DNA from: Streptomyces sp. NBC_01381
GTDB lineage: Bacteria; Actinomycetota; Actinomycetes; Streptomycetales; Streptomycetaceae
Direction of reading: 5' to 3'
Length of the DNA stretch: 64,000 nucleotides
NCBI RefSeq assembly: GCF_026340305.1
Contig: NZ_JAPEPI010000001.1
Span: 124,001-188,000 of the forward strand
Shown: positions 23,888-32,495 of the stretch, in pieces
Position numbering within the stretch: the first letter of the stretch is position 1
How the letters are laid out: each line of letters begins with the position of its first letter
Notes under the pieces: model-generated
Told to the model about the DNA's origin: nothing
The model's database searches: none
The model's input: the letters and a program-made list of their open reading frames with translations, nothing else
Translations under genes and position numbers: made by a program

Positions 23888-24825
23888 CGGCCGGCCCCGT
23901 GCGTGCCGGCCCCGTGCGTGCCGGCCCCGTGCGTGCCGGCCCCGTGCGTGCCGGCCCCGTGCGTGCCGGCCCCGTGCGTGCCGGCCCCGTGCGTGCCGAC
24001 GCCGTGCGTGCCCGCGGCCGGGTTGGCCCAGGCGGCGCCGTACTGCTGGTACAGGTCGACGGTCACCTTGCGGGCGGAGCGGATCAGCATCGACTTGTCG
24101 AGCCGGCCGCGCTTGCGTCCGGCCAACTGGTCGGCGCCCGCCGGGTCGTCGGCGAGCGTGCCCACGACGCGCGCGCCGGTCTGCGCGGCCATCAGCATGT
24201 CGTTGACCTGGTGGACGAGCTTGGCGGACGTCGAGGGGTCCGCGATGAGGAGTACGCCGATGAGCGGGGTCGCGAGTGACGCGGCCCCACGGGATCCGCC
24301 GTGCAGCTTGGCGGACAGGGCCGCGGCACGGTCGCGCACGCGGGCGATGGCCTCGGGCTCGGTCCGCGAGACGAGCAGCACGAGGGCCGCCTGCGGAAAG
24401 AGCTCGACGGCAGGGGTGTCCCCACTGACGCGACCGCAGTCGGCGATCACATCGGCGGGGGCGTGCGGCGAATCGGCGAGCTGCGAGAAGGCACGCCCGA
24501 GGGTGGGCCAGAGCCCGGCGAGCCCGGCGGCCTGTTCAGCGACACCAAGCCCCACGAGCACCTCGAGCCCACCGGCCAACGGCTGCGTGTGGTCCCACAG
24601 TTGGTCGGGAACGAGCCCCCTGCGCGCGGTGGCGGCGATGCTGAGCATGCCGGTGTTCGGGTTGAGCGGTCCGCCGTGCGCGGCGGCACTGCGGTAGACC
24701 AGGTCGCCGCCGGCGGGGTCGGTCTCCGCGACGAGGACGCGCCGGGGCCAGACGGCCGCCAGTGCGACGGCCGCGGTGGTGACCCCGGGAGACCCCTTGT
24801 CCGCGGCGAGAGCAATGAGCGCCAT
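23884..24825 (-). CDS. TadZ/CpaE-like MinD-family protein with GTHGA tail
   Basis: 313 residues from the ATG at 24825; the frame is open further upstream but that overlaps the cpaB-like gene. It is a ParA/MinD fold with a degraded P-loop, ADKGSPGVTTAAV, where the usual GGxGKT lysine is absent, plus switch-like ETDPAGGDL and ADCGR. TadZ proteins place the pilus machine at a cell site. The C-terminus carries eight near-perfect five-residue repeats (GTHGV then seven GTHGA). Confidence 0.82.
   Translation of the reverse strand: MALIALAADKGSPGVTTAAVALAAVWPRRVLVAETDPAGGDLVYRSAAAHGGPLNPNTGMLSIAATARRGLVPDQLWDHTQPLAGGLEVLVGLGVAEQAAGLAGLWPTLGRAFSQLADSPHAPADVIADCGRVSGDTPAVELFPQAALVLLVSRTEPEAIARVRDRAAALSAKLHGGSRGAASLATPLIGVLLIADPSTSAKLVHQVNDMLMAAQTGARVVGTLADDPAGADQLAGRKRGRLDKSMLIRSARKVTVDLYQQYGAAWANPAAGTHGVGTHGAGTHGAGTHGAGTHGAGTHGAGTHGAGTHGAGR
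23888..24010. repeat. 15-bp minisatellite encoding GTHGA repeats
   Basis: Eight tandem copies of the 15-mer CGGCCCCGTGCGTGC (plus strand) form the 3' end of the tadZ-like gene. Because 15 is divisible by three, copy-number change would lengthen or shorten the protein tail without a frameshift. The copies are almost identical, which suggests recent expansion. Confidence 0.9.
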
Positions 24826-24842
24826 GTCTCTTCTACTCGCCT

Positions 24843-25583
24843 CTAGTTGCCGTTGGGAGACACTTGGACGAGAGAGACCTGCCCCGCGGACGCGGCCCTG
24901 GTGACGGCGGCGGCGTCGGCGCTGTCGACCAGGAGCGTGACGCCGAGGGCGCCGGTGCTCACGGTCGCGTCGCTCTTGTCGGCGATGGAGCTGACGCGGG
25001 CGGCGGCGACGATGGGGCTGTCGCTCGTGCCGCCACCGGATCCGGCGGAGCCGCCGGTGTCCTTGTCGTTGGACCCGGATGACGCCGAGTCGCCGACCTG
25101 GTAGACGTCCACGGTGTCGCCGGTCTTCAGGCCGTCCGCCGGGTACTGCCCCTCCTTGAGGGAGACGCCGACGGCCGACTTGCCCGCGGGCAGCCCGCTC
25201 TTGCTGGAGAACATCTCTCCGACGGCGACGGCACCCTTGGGGATGGTGTTGGTGGCCTTGAGCTTCTTCAGCCCGTCGACCTGGCTCCACTTGACGTAGT
25301 TGATGCCCGAGTCCTCGGCGACCATCACCGAGGTGACGTTGCTGTCGTTCACGGACTCGCCCGCCGGGATCTCGTTCGTGATCTTCACGACCTCGATACG
25401 TTCCCCTGCGCGCAGCACGAGAACGGTGGCGCCGAGGGCGCCGATGAGGATGAGCAGAACGGCCAGGGCGGCCAGTGCCGGTTTGCGCTCGCGAGGCGGC
25501 GCGGGAAGGCGCTCACCGACCGCTGGCTGAACCGGCGCGGCAGAACGGCCGTTGCCCGCCCCCGTACGCTCTTGGATCTTCAC
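24843..25583 (-). CDS. CpaB/RcpC-like SAF-domain pilus assembly protein
   Basis: 246 residues with one membrane helix (ALAALAVLLILIGALGATVLVLRA, about 36-60) followed by a SAF domain (EVVKITNEIPAGESVNDSNVTSVMV ... IPKGAVAVGEMFSSKSGLPAG). The second half carries a Gly/Ser-rich insert (SASSGSNDKDTGGSAGSGGG). RcpC/CpaB proteins help anchor or gate the pilus at the envelope. It is the first gene of the Tad operon. Confidence 0.82.
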   Translation of the reverse strand: MKIQERTGAGNGRSAAPVQPAVGERLPAPPRERKPALAALAVLLILIGALGATVLVLRAGERIEVVKITNEIPAGESVNDSNVTSVMVAEDSGINYVKWSQVDGLKKLKATNTIPKGAVAVGEMFSSKSGLPAGKSAVGVSLKEGQYPADGLKTGDTVDVYQVGDSASSGSNDKDTGGSAGSGGGTSDSPIVAAARVSSIADKSDATVSTGALGVTLLVDSADAAAVTRAASAGQVSLVQVSPNGN

Positions 25584-26152
25584 GCAACTGCTCCCCGCAC
25601 GCCCAAGAAGATTCGGTCATTTTCAGACACTCGCGACTCTCTCGCCCGCCTCGGGCGGGCTATTCAGCCCCAGGCACAGTGTCAAGTCATCGCACCGTAT
25701 CAGCAGCACATAAGCCCCTCAAGGCGCGCCAAGGCTGCCGGAGCCCGCACCCCTCATCGTTATCCACGCGCAATCCACGCTCCATGGTTCCCACGCATTC
25801 CTGGAACCTCTGGAGAGGCAAAGATGTGCGTACGCGAATAGACGCCCTTTGCGCAACGGGCGGCGCAGGGCGCGGTGATGAGGAACACCGACCGATCCGT
25901 CTCTGCCGGACCGCTGTTCCTTCAGCCGCACGGATGACGCCGGAAGAGGCGGGGCCGGTTCCCTGAGGGCGGTGGGTTCTTTGAGGGCGGCTGGCTCCCT
26001 GAGCGCGGATGCCAATGAACCCCGGCCCCTTGTCCCCCGTCTCACAGTCCGGCGCAAGGACCGTGCGGCAACGACTCGTTGAACAAGCGGGCAGCAGCGG
26101 CATGGCCCCGCGCCGGAAACTCCTGCTCACACGAAAGAGAAATTCAACCCCC
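25584..26152. other. 569-base gap, no supported gene
   Basis: Divergent region between the Tad operon and the trypsin-like protease gene, so both promoters should lie here. The only repeats I see are two loose copies of TTCCCTGAGGGCGG/TTCTTTGAGGGCGG near 25960-26000. The ORFs present lack ribosome sites and family-like sequence. Confidence 0.5.
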
Positions 26153-27037
26153 ATGAGACTTTCCTTTCCCTCACGCGCACGACGCGGCTCGCGCAAGACC
26201 GTGGCGGCGACCGGTGTAGCCACAGCGGCCCTGGCCCTGGTGGCCACGGGCACCCCCGCGCACGCCATCATCGGCGGCACCGAAGTCTCCAACGACGCCT
26301 ACCCCTTCATGGTGGCCGTCATGGACAAGGGCCAGGGCAGCGCGCTCGACCGCCAGTTCTGCGGCGGCAGCCTCGTCACCGCGGACACGGTGATGACGGC
26401 GGCACACTGCCTCGTCGACGACGCGGGCAAGCCCGTGAGCCCGAAGAAGCTGCAGGTGGCGGTGGGCCGCACGGTCCTCTCCTCCGCCGGCCAGGGCCAG
26501 GTCCGCAACGCCGCGCAGGGCGGCGTGGTCGTCCACCCCCGCTACCTCAAGGGCCAGGAGGCGTACGACGTAGCGTTCATCCAACTCAGCAAGCCGGTAA
26601 AGGGAATCAGCCCGATAGCCCTCCCCACCCAGGGCACGGACGCGCTGATCCGCCCGGGCCAGAAGGCGACGGTCGCCGGCTGGGGAAACACGGACACGGA
26701 ACTCCCCAACACCCCTGACCGCCTCCGCGAGGTGAAGGTCCCGATCCTCTCGCACGCGGAATGCAAGACGAGTTACGGGGAGTACGACTCAAAGGTCAAC
26801 TTCTGCGCGGGAGTTGAGACGAAGGACTCCTGCCAGGGCGACAGCGGCGGCCCCATCTTCCGCCACGTCCCCGGCCGTCGGGCCCCCATCCAGGTGGGCG
26901 TCGTCTCGTACGGCGAGGGCTGCGGGGCGCAGGGCGCTCCGGGTGTCTACACGTCGGTTAGCTCGTCGAAGCTGTGGAAGACGCTGGATGAGTCGGCCGG
27001 GGGGAAGAAGATCAAGCGGGGGATGAACCGCCGCTGA
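26153..27037 (+). CDS. Secreted trypsin-like serine protease (S1 family)
   Basis: 294 residues from the ATG at 26153 after an AAGAGA site; the frame is open to 26009 but the signal peptide fixes the start. The signal peptide ends GTPAHA, and the mature chain begins IIGGTEV, the classic trypsin N-terminus. The catalytic triad is visible: His in TAAHC, Asp in YDVAFIQL, Ser in CQGDSGGP. The C-terminus has an extra basic tail (GGKKIKRGMNRR). Six cysteines fit three disulfides. It is an exported protease, not a mycosin (S8 family), despite the nearby type VII genes. Confidence 0.93.
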   Translation: MRLSFPSRARRGSRKTVAATGVATAALALVATGTPAHAIIGGTEVSNDAYPFMVAVMDKGQGSALDRQFCGGSLVTADTVMTAAHCLVDDAGKPVSPKKLQVAVGRTVLSSAGQGQVRNAAQGGVVVHPRYLKGQEAYDVAFIQLSKPVKGISPIALPTQGTDALIRPGQKATVAGWGNTDTELPNTPDRLREVKVPILSHAECKTSYGEYDSKVNFCAGVETKDSCQGDSGGPIFRHVPGRRAPIQVGVVSYGEGCGAQGAPGVYTSVSSSKLWKTLDESAGGKKIKRGMNRR

Positions 27038-27082
27038 TCTGCGGCTTGATCCGCCACTGATCCGCCGACCTGATCGCGCGGA

Positions 27083-27118
27083 CGGGAGAGCCTCGCCCCC
27101 GGCGGCGGGGTTCTCCCG
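27083..27118 (+). terminator. Hairpin after the protease gene
   Basis: CGGGAGAGCCTCGCC pairs with GGCGGGGTTCTCCCG (15 pairs with G-T wobbles) about 45 bases after the protease stop. No U-run follows. Confidence 0.6.
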
Positions 27119-27280
27119 CATCAGCCATCAGCCGCGCGCGGACCTGCTTCGTATCACCACAAACGGAATGTACGGGGTGCGGGGAAATGGGCCGGTGGTC
27201 CTTTCCCTCTCTCCCCATTGTTCGCCTTTTGGGCGAACTGTTCTCCCTGGCGAGACCTTCACTACTCAGTGCAGTGAATC

Positions 27281-27312
27281 CTGGTGAAACCATCGACCAC
27301 TTCAGTAGCGTC
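27281..27312 (+). promoter_or_regulatory. ECF-type promoter of lipoprotein copy 2a
   Basis: CTGGTGAAACC, then exactly 17 bases, then CGTC at 27309-27312, about 40 bases before the GTG start. The same arrangement, with 11 conserved -35-side bases, occurs at 28071, 36773 and 39843. GGAAC/CGTC is the form used by ECF sigma factors such as SigE. The 17-base spacer shares TTCAGTA with the copy at 28071. Confidence 0.7.
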
Positions 27313-27351
27313 AGGTGGCGTGAAGAACCCTCGCCCCACCGGGAGTCCTAC

Positions 27352-28029
27352 GTGAACCGCAGTCGAGTCCTGCCTGCCGCCGTCTCACTGACGGCTGCCG
27401 CTGCCCTCCTGCTCACTGGATGCGGGGGTGACGACGGCGACTCCGGGAAGGACAAGGCCGCCGGGGGCGCAGACGCGAAGAAGAGTGCCTCGCCCAGCCC
27501 GAAGAAGAGCGAGGCACCTGCCATCGAGCGGCCCGCGATGAAGTTCCCCTCCGATGTGCGGCTCGTCTTCGAGAAGAGCGAGCTGACCGATCCGGACCAG
27601 GCCGCCGCGCTGAACGACGCCCAGAATTACGCGCGTTCAACCGTGTACGGAATCGTGAAGCAGGACCCGGAGAACGCCGCGTACAAGTTCTACTCGGAGC
27701 CGGGCAGCGATGCCCGCGAGTACGCGAAGTCCCAGATCAGGAACCATTCCTCGGCCGACTTCAGCGTCACGGGCGAGCGGTCCCACAGCGACGCGAAGGT
27801 GCAGCCTGGCGGGGGCGCGGACAAGAAGGGCATGGTCGTCACCTTCTGCTCCGACGAGAGCAAGATGAGCGGCAAGGATCTCCGGACAAAGGAGAAGATC
27901 CCCTTCGAACCGGGCCCCAAGAATTACTGGTTCTGGCGGATTGAGATGGTCCCCTCGAAGAGCACCGACGGCCTCTGGCTCGCTCAGAAGGCCAAGGTCA
28001 AGGACGAGGCCGAGCAGTGCCGCCGCTGA
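27352..28029 (+). CDS. Lipoprotein of the EIQSINR cassette, copy 2a
   Basis: 225 residues from a GTG at 27352 preceded by CACCGGGAGTCC, the same leader as the next gene. The lipobox is LLLTGCG, then a Lys/Ser-rich linker (KKSASPSPKKSE) and the family domain: MKFPSDVRLVFEKSELTDPDQ, NYARSTVYGIVKQDPENAAYKFYS, EYAKSQIRNHS, VTFC and the final EQC. It is a tandem paralogue of the gene at 28142. The two are alike from promoter to C-terminus, so a recent duplication is evident. Confidence 0.82.
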   Translation: MNRSRVLPAAVSLTAAAALLLTGCGGDDGDSGKDKAAGGADAKKSASPSPKKSEAPAIERPAMKFPSDVRLVFEKSELTDPDQAAALNDAQNYARSTVYGIVKQDPENAAYKFYSEPGSDAREYAKSQIRNHSSADFSVTGERSHSDAKVQPGGGADKKGMVVTFCSDESKMSGKDLRTKEKIPFEPGPKNYWFWRIEMVPSKSTDGLWLAQKAKVKDEAEQCRR

Positions 28030-28070
28030 GCGGTGTTCTCCGGTCGGAGTCGGCAGAGAAGAAGACGACT

Positions 28071-28102
28071 CTGGCGAAACCGCTGGCCCCTTCAGTACCG
28101 TC
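28071..28102 (+). promoter_or_regulatory. ECF-type promoter of lipoprotein copy 2b
   Basis: CTGGCGAAACC, 17 bases, CGTC at 28099-28102, 40 bases before the start at 28142. It differs from the 27281 copy only at one base in the -35 side, and the following leader (TCGCCCCACCGGGAGTCCTA) is shared too, showing that the duplication included the promoter. Confidence 0.7.
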
Positions 28103-28141
28103 TGATGGCATGCAGAACCGTCGCCCCACCGGGAGTCCTAA

Positions 28142-28825
28142 GTGAACCGCAGTCGCACCCTGCCCGTCGCCGCCGTTTCGATGGCGGCTGCCGCTGCTCT
28201 CCTCCTGACCGGGTGCGGGGGCGGGGACAGCAAGGATTCGGGCGGCGACAAGATCCCGGGGGCCGGTTCCGGTGACACCAAGAAGAGCGCTTCTCCGAGC
28301 CCTGACGCCGGCGGAGCCTCGGACATCGACCGGCCGGAGATGAAGTTCCCGTCCGATGTTGATCTTGTCTTCGACAAGATCAACCTGTCAGACCCGGACC
28401 AGGTGGCGGCGCTGAACGACGCCCAGAATTACGCGCGAGCCATTGAGTACGGAATCATCAAGCAGGATGCGGACGACGCCGCGTTCAAGTTCTATTCGGA
28501 GATCAGCAGCCCCGCGCAGACGTACGCCAAGAAGCAGATCAAGGACCACATCGACGCCGGTTACACGGTCACCGGTGAGCGCCGATACACAGACGTGAAG
28601 GTCCAGACCGTCACGAAGAAGAAGACCATCGCCGTCACCTTCTGCACCAATGACAACAAGCTCTTCGGCAAGGAAGTCAAGACCAAGAAGGTGCTCCGCA
28701 CCAAGCCGAGCATCAAGGACTACTCCTCCTGGCAGATCTCGATGACTGCCGCCAAGAGCACCAAGGGACTGTGGCGGGCCGACCTCATCAAGGTGGAGGG
28801 CGAATCTCAGCAATGCATGGGATAA
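28142..28825 (+). CDS. Lipoprotein of the EIQSINR cassette, copy 2b
   Basis: 227 residues, GTG start (MNRSRTLPVAAVSMAAAAALLLTGCG) with a clear lipobox. The domain follows the family pattern: MKFPSDVDLVFDKINLSDPDQVAALNDAQNYARAIEYGIIKQD, FKFYSEISSPAQTYAKKQIKDHIDAGYTVTG, VTFC and a final QQC. It is 30 bases upstream of the secreted partner and probably co-transcribed with it. The role is unknown; attachment to the outer membrane leaflet is expected. Confidence 0.82.
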   Translation: MNRSRTLPVAAVSMAAAAALLLTGCGGGDSKDSGGDKIPGAGSGDTKKSASPSPDAGGASDIDRPEMKFPSDVDLVFDKINLSDPDQVAALNDAQNYARAIEYGIIKQDADDAAFKFYSEISSPAQTYAKKQIKDHIDAGYTVTGERRYTDVKVQTVTKKKTIAVTFCTNDNKLFGKEVKTKKVLRTKPSIKDYSSWQISMTAAKSTKGLWRADLIKVEGESQQCMG

Positions 28826-28855
28826 CGGGGACGACAGGAACAACGGGGGACAGGT

Positions 28856-29863
28856 ATGCGTAAGCCACTTATAGTGTCGGCTGTTTGCGGCTCACTCGTC
28901 CTGTTGGCGGGCGCTCCCGCCATGGCGGCGGACCCCGTCAAGACCGACAGCCAGGGATCCAAGGGGCCCGATCGCACGGTCGCCGCCCAGGCCAAGATCA
29001 CCTACAAGACCACCGGGACCTCCCCGGGCGGCGGCACGGTCACGTCGGTCGACCCCAATTGGACACCGCCGCCCTGCTGGTACGCCCCGGAGTGGAAGGC
29101 CGGCGAGTTCGCGAAGTTCCGCGACCGGCTGTACTTCACCGCGAGGCACGACCCCGGCGCTCCACGGGATGCCCTGAAGGACATGTCCGACGAGAACCAG
29201 GCCTACGCCAAGGACAACTACAACATCGACAAGGAGAAGGAAGGGATGTGGTGGGGCGCCCAGTTCAGCCCCGACGCCACCGTCGCCGAGCAGTCGAAGT
29301 GCCTTGATCCCCCCTTCTGGGTCGAAAACGGCGAGATCCCGGACGTCCCGAACGCCATCAGCCCGGAAATCCTCGCCGAACTCGCCTACAACCAGATCAA
29401 GGTCCCCGGCACCAAAGTCTCCCTCGCCCCCGACGGCCCCTCCAAGGTCAATCTCCCCACCTGGGCCTGGCTCGACAAGGGTGACTTCAAGCCCGTGTCC
29501 GTGACCGCCTCGCTCGACGCCCCGGGGCTGCACATCGAGGCGACGACCGTCGCGAAGCCCGTCGCGCTCAGCATTAAGCCCGGTACGGAAGACGCCACGC
29601 TGCACCCCGCCTCCGGCAAGTGCGAGATGAACGACGACGGTTCGATCGGCGAGCCGTACGCAAAGGGCAAGTCGGAGCAGACGCCGCCCTGTGGCGTCAC
29701 CTACCAGCGCTCGTCGGGCAACGGCACGTTCAACCTCCAGGCCACCGCCACCTGGGAGATCACCTGGACCGGCACGGGCGGCGCGGGCGGGGACCTGCCC
29801 AACGGCGAGTACGGCAACGACCAGCCGATCACCGTCGAGGAGATCCAGTCCATCAACCGCTGA
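28856..29863 (+). CDS. Secreted Cys-rich protein ending EIQSINR, copy 2
   Basis: 335 residues, ATG at 28856 after a GGGGGACAGG site. The signal peptide ends GAPAMA-AD. Family blocks in order: PNWTPPPCWYAPEWKAGEFAKF, KCLDPPFWVENGEIPDVPNAISPEILAELAYNQIKVPGTKVSL, VNLPTWAWLDKGDFKPVSVTAS, ASGKCEMNDDGSIGEPYAKG, PPCGVTYQRSSGNGTF and the terminal EIQSINR. It is closer to copy 3 (37504) than to copy 1. It ends just before a strong terminator. Confidence 0.82.
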   Translation: MRKPLIVSAVCGSLVLLAGAPAMAADPVKTDSQGSKGPDRTVAAQAKITYKTTGTSPGGGTVTSVDPNWTPPPCWYAPEWKAGEFAKFRDRLYFTARHDPGAPRDALKDMSDENQAYAKDNYNIDKEKEGMWWGAQFSPDATVAEQSKCLDPPFWVENGEIPDVPNAISPEILAELAYNQIKVPGTKVSLAPDGPSKVNLPTWAWLDKGDFKPVSVTASLDAPGLHIEATTVAKPVALSIKPGTEDATLHPASGKCEMNDDGSIGEPYAKGKSEQTPPCGVTYQRSSGNGTFNLQATATWEITWTGTGGAGGDLPNGEYGNDQPITVEEIQSINR

Positions 29864-29919
29864 GCGGACAACACAGCCACGATGCGGGCACGCTGCAAGC
29901 ACCACGCGGCACTTCGCGC

Positions 29920-29964
29920 AGAGGGGCCCAACGGGAAGGCGACAACCCCCCGTTGGGCCCCTCT
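29920..29964 (+). terminator. Strong terminator after cassette 2
   Basis: AGAGGGGCCCAACGGG pairs perfectly with CCCGTTGGGCCCCTCT (16 pairs) across a 13-base loop, followed by ACCTTTCC. It separates cassette 2 from the WXG100-like gene at 30089. Confidence 0.85.
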
Positions 29965-30088
29965 ACCTTTCCGCAATGCTTCCCGTCGCAAAGATGGCGA
30001 AACTACATACCTCAACGCGCCCTGCAACAGAGAAAGCTTTCACCATTCCAGCCCCCGTGCAATGATTAACTGTTGCGAAGGGAGAGGT

Positions 30089-30418
30089 GTGGGGGATAGC
30101 GACAAAAAGCCCAAGGTGGACAACCCAGACAGAGAGCGCCTGGTGGGCTTGAAGCGGGAACTTGAGAAAGAGCGGGACAGTCTTGTCGGCGCATTGAAGC
30201 GGGCCGCCGAAGACATCGGTAAAGGTGGAGCGAACTCCAAGAAGTCATGGGTGGGAACGACAGCCAACAAGTGGCACAGCGATGTCGCCGGGCATCGCAA
30301 GACGGCACGTATGCGCATCGACAAGGTTCTCGCCGACATTCAACGCGAAATCGACCGAATGCCGGAAAAAGTCACACCTGAAGAAGCCACATCGATGAAC
30401 CGGAACAGGCGCCTCTAA
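30089..30418 (+). CDS. WXG100-like small protein, unit A
   Basis: 109 residues from a GTG at 30089 with an AAGGGAGAG site; ATG 30062 is possible but adds no homologous sequence. It is helical and charged, with the motif KSWVGTTANKW in the middle. That W-x-G turn between two helices (ERDSLVGALKRAAEDIG and HRKTARMRIDKVLADIQREIDRMPEKV) is how WXG100 type VII substrates are built. Its close relative is at 47014-47352 (shared VDNPxRxRL start, SWVGxTAxKWH and MPEKV/LPEKV). It is followed after 54 bases by the large protein at 30473. Confidence 0.72.
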   Translation: MGDSDKKPKVDNPDRERLVGLKRELEKERDSLVGALKRAAEDIGKGGANSKKSWVGTTANKWHSDVAGHRKTARMRIDKVLADIQREIDRMPEKVTPEEATSMNRNRRL

Positions 30419-30472
30419 CTGGGCAGTTCAGCGATACCTGCATATCTCACAAGCGAGAGGAAACAGTCCGGC

Positions 30473-32470
30473 ATGGTCAGTGCAGACAACCCAGGCCCTT
30501 CGGGTGTCTTCTCGGGCATCGACCCGGACGCCCTGAAGGGGACGATCGAGTCCATTCGGCGTGATCACGAGAAGCTCTCGGACAGGGCGGGCTACTACAA
30601 ATTGCAGCTCGCCTACTACGGAGTGGGCGCCGATGAACTCGCGGATGTCCTGCGCGTGGCGAACTGGGCGAGTGACGAACTGCCGCTTCTCAAACGGCGC
30701 TACCACCTGTCCATGAAAATGGACAGCGTGCCGTATCCCGGTGGCAAGGGCATGGTCCAGATCAACGAGGCGAGCGTGACGCGGGCCGCCAACGCGGCTG
30801 CGGCGAAGGATGCTAAGCGTGCTGCGAAGCTCGCCAAGAAGGACCCTGAAGACCTCACTCCCAAAGAGTTCGACGAGTTGAACCGGCTCTTCGCGACCAA
30901 CCATGACGAGTACCCCTTCGCCGAGAAGTTCGCGGCCGCCCTCGGGCCCAAGAAGACACTGCAGTTCTGGGAGCAGGCGAGCCGCCTCGGCGACGACCCC
31001 GGGTACGGCAGAAACTCGGACTTTGAACGCGAAAGCGATCTCGATGATCTGCAGCGAAACCTCAGTTTCACCATCGCCCAGGCCACGAACTCCGGCACTC
31101 CAGCCATGAATCGCTGGAAGAAGGAGATGATCGAGCTCGGCAGCGAGCCGGTCAGGGAATCCGGTCCCCCTCCTCACGGCGACTCCGGTGGCCCCAAGGG
31201 GTTCGTCGTCATGAGCAACCTGATGCGCTTCGGGGATTATGACGACAAGTTCCTCTACAGCTACGGAAAAGCCCTCGTCAAGGAGGACAAGTCGGTGATG
31301 GAGGGCCCTGGTTCGGGTTGGACCGGCTGGAACGCAGACGACGGCACGCTCAACCACATCGGAAACGATATGGGCGCCGACCCGATGACCGGGTTCATGA
31401 AGGCTCTATCCAACAGCCCCGATGCGTCTACCGAGTTCTTCACCGACAAACAGAAGGGCGCCGACGGCAAACCCGAGTCCAACTTCAAGTACCTTTTCGA
31501 GGAGCGCGAGTGGCAGGACGACAGCATGGAAGGCAAGGAGAGCGTGACCGGCCGCAACTCGATGGCCTGGGCGCTCGAGGCTGCCACGACGGGCCACCGC
31601 CCTGGCGAGCCGGCCACTGCCGATGACCTGAAACACTCCAAGGAGCAGGCTGCCCTGTTCTCGGATGTGGTCAAGTCGGTGTCCGAGGACCAGGACCGGC
31701 TGCGCGATCACGCATATATGTCGGACAGCTTCGCGAACGCAGCCGCTGAATACATGCCGGATCTGCATCGCGGCATGACCCCAGACAAGTCCCTCGGAAG
31801 CCAGCTCTTTCCGACCTTGGGAGCCGTCGCCAAAATCGATAACTACGACGCCGCGCGATTCCTGCATACGGTAGCCCGCAACGAGGAAGGATACGACACC
31901 CTTAACATCTCCCAGCACGTATATGCCGCGTCCCTGATGGAACAGCAGGCAAAGCATCCTGACACCTATCCGCTGAACACCGATGAGACCATCAGTCAAA
32001 TCTCCTACGATACCGGCCTCTTCCAAGGCGTCATCGGAAAAGCTCGGCATTTCCAGGCCGACGAGAGCGATGCTGACGCAGCCGCGCGAGATGATGCGTG
32101 GAAGGGACACGTGAGCACGTGGGGTGGTTCTGTTGTCGGCAGTGCGGCAGGTGTTGCGACGGCACCGTTCAGTGGCCCCGGGGGTGTCGTCGTGGGCGGC
32201 CTGGCAGGGACGGCTTCGACGAAGATCTTCGATGGCATCATTAATGGGTTCGGCGATGATGGCGGGAAAGAAGCGAAGGAGCAGGTTTACCAGAACGTGA
32301 AGGAAATGGATAAGGTCGAGTATTCGGTAATCCTGACCTCTCAGCATGCGGTAAAGGAGGCTACCGGCTCCGAGGCTGCCGAGTCCCGAGCCGGTGGTGA
32401 TACCAGCAAGGGATTTCGTGATGCAGGTGATCTGATCAGAGATAGTAATGCCACCGTATCTGTCATCTAG
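30473..32470 (+). CDS. Large putative type VII substrate, unit A (665 residues)
   Basis: It shares its N-terminal plan with 44805-46937: FSGIDPDALKGTIESIRRDHEKL, YYGVGADELADVLRVANWASDELPLLKRRYHLSM, then a GKGMVQI block and a long helical middle. Near the C-terminus (about 545-590) lies a glycine-rich hydrophobic stretch, GGSVVGSAAGVATAPFSGPGGVVVGGLAGTASTKIF, that could insert in a membrane. There is no signal peptide. Each copy directly follows a WXG100-like gene, the layout of LXG or PE/PPE-type type VII cargo with its partner. Synonymous sites look somewhat AT-richer than in the Tad genes. Function unknown; no catalytic motif seen. Confidence 0.68.
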   Translation: MVSADNPGPSGVFSGIDPDALKGTIESIRRDHEKLSDRAGYYKLQLAYYGVGADELADVLRVANWASDELPLLKRRYHLSMKMDSVPYPGGKGMVQINEASVTRAANAAAAKDAKRAAKLAKKDPEDLTPKEFDELNRLFATNHDEYPFAEKFAAALGPKKTLQFWEQASRLGDDPGYGRNSDFERESDLDDLQRNLSFTIAQATNSGTPAMNRWKKEMIELGSEPVRESGPPPHGDSGGPKGFVVMSNLMRFGDYDDKFLYSYGKALVKEDKSVMEGPGSGWTGWNADDGTLNHIGNDMGADPMTGFMKALSNSPDASTEFFTDKQKGADGKPESNFKYLFEEREWQDDSMEGKESVTGRNSMAWALEAATTGHRPGEPATADDLKHSKEQAALFSDVVKSVSEDQDRLRDHAYMSDSFANAAAEYMPDLHRGMTPDKSLGSQLFPTLGAVAKIDNYDAARFLHTVARNEEGYDTLNISQHVYAASLMEQQAKHPDTYPLNTDETISQISYDTGLFQGVIGKARHFQADESDADAAARDDAWKGHVSTWGGSVVGSAAGVATAPFSGPGGVVVGGLAGTASTKIFDGIINGFGDDGGKEAKEQVYQNVKEMDKVEYSVILTSQHAVKEATGSEAAESRAGGDTSKGFRDAGDLIRDSNATVSVI

Positions 32471-32495
32471 TTTGAGAGCGATGAGGTGACCTTCC

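Noticed and set aside
23888..24010. Tandem 15-base repeats as a CRISPR array
   Set aside because: There are no spacers; the units follow each other directly and are in frame inside a gene.
25584..26152. Short ORFs between the Tad operon and the protease
   Set aside because: No ribosome sites, no family-like sequence, and overlap in opposite directions. Treated as a regulatory gap.
26153..27037. Protease as a type VII mycosin
   Set aside because: Mycosins are subtilisin-like (S8) with a membrane anchor; this is a trypsin-like S1 enzyme with IIGG, TAAHC and GDSGGP.
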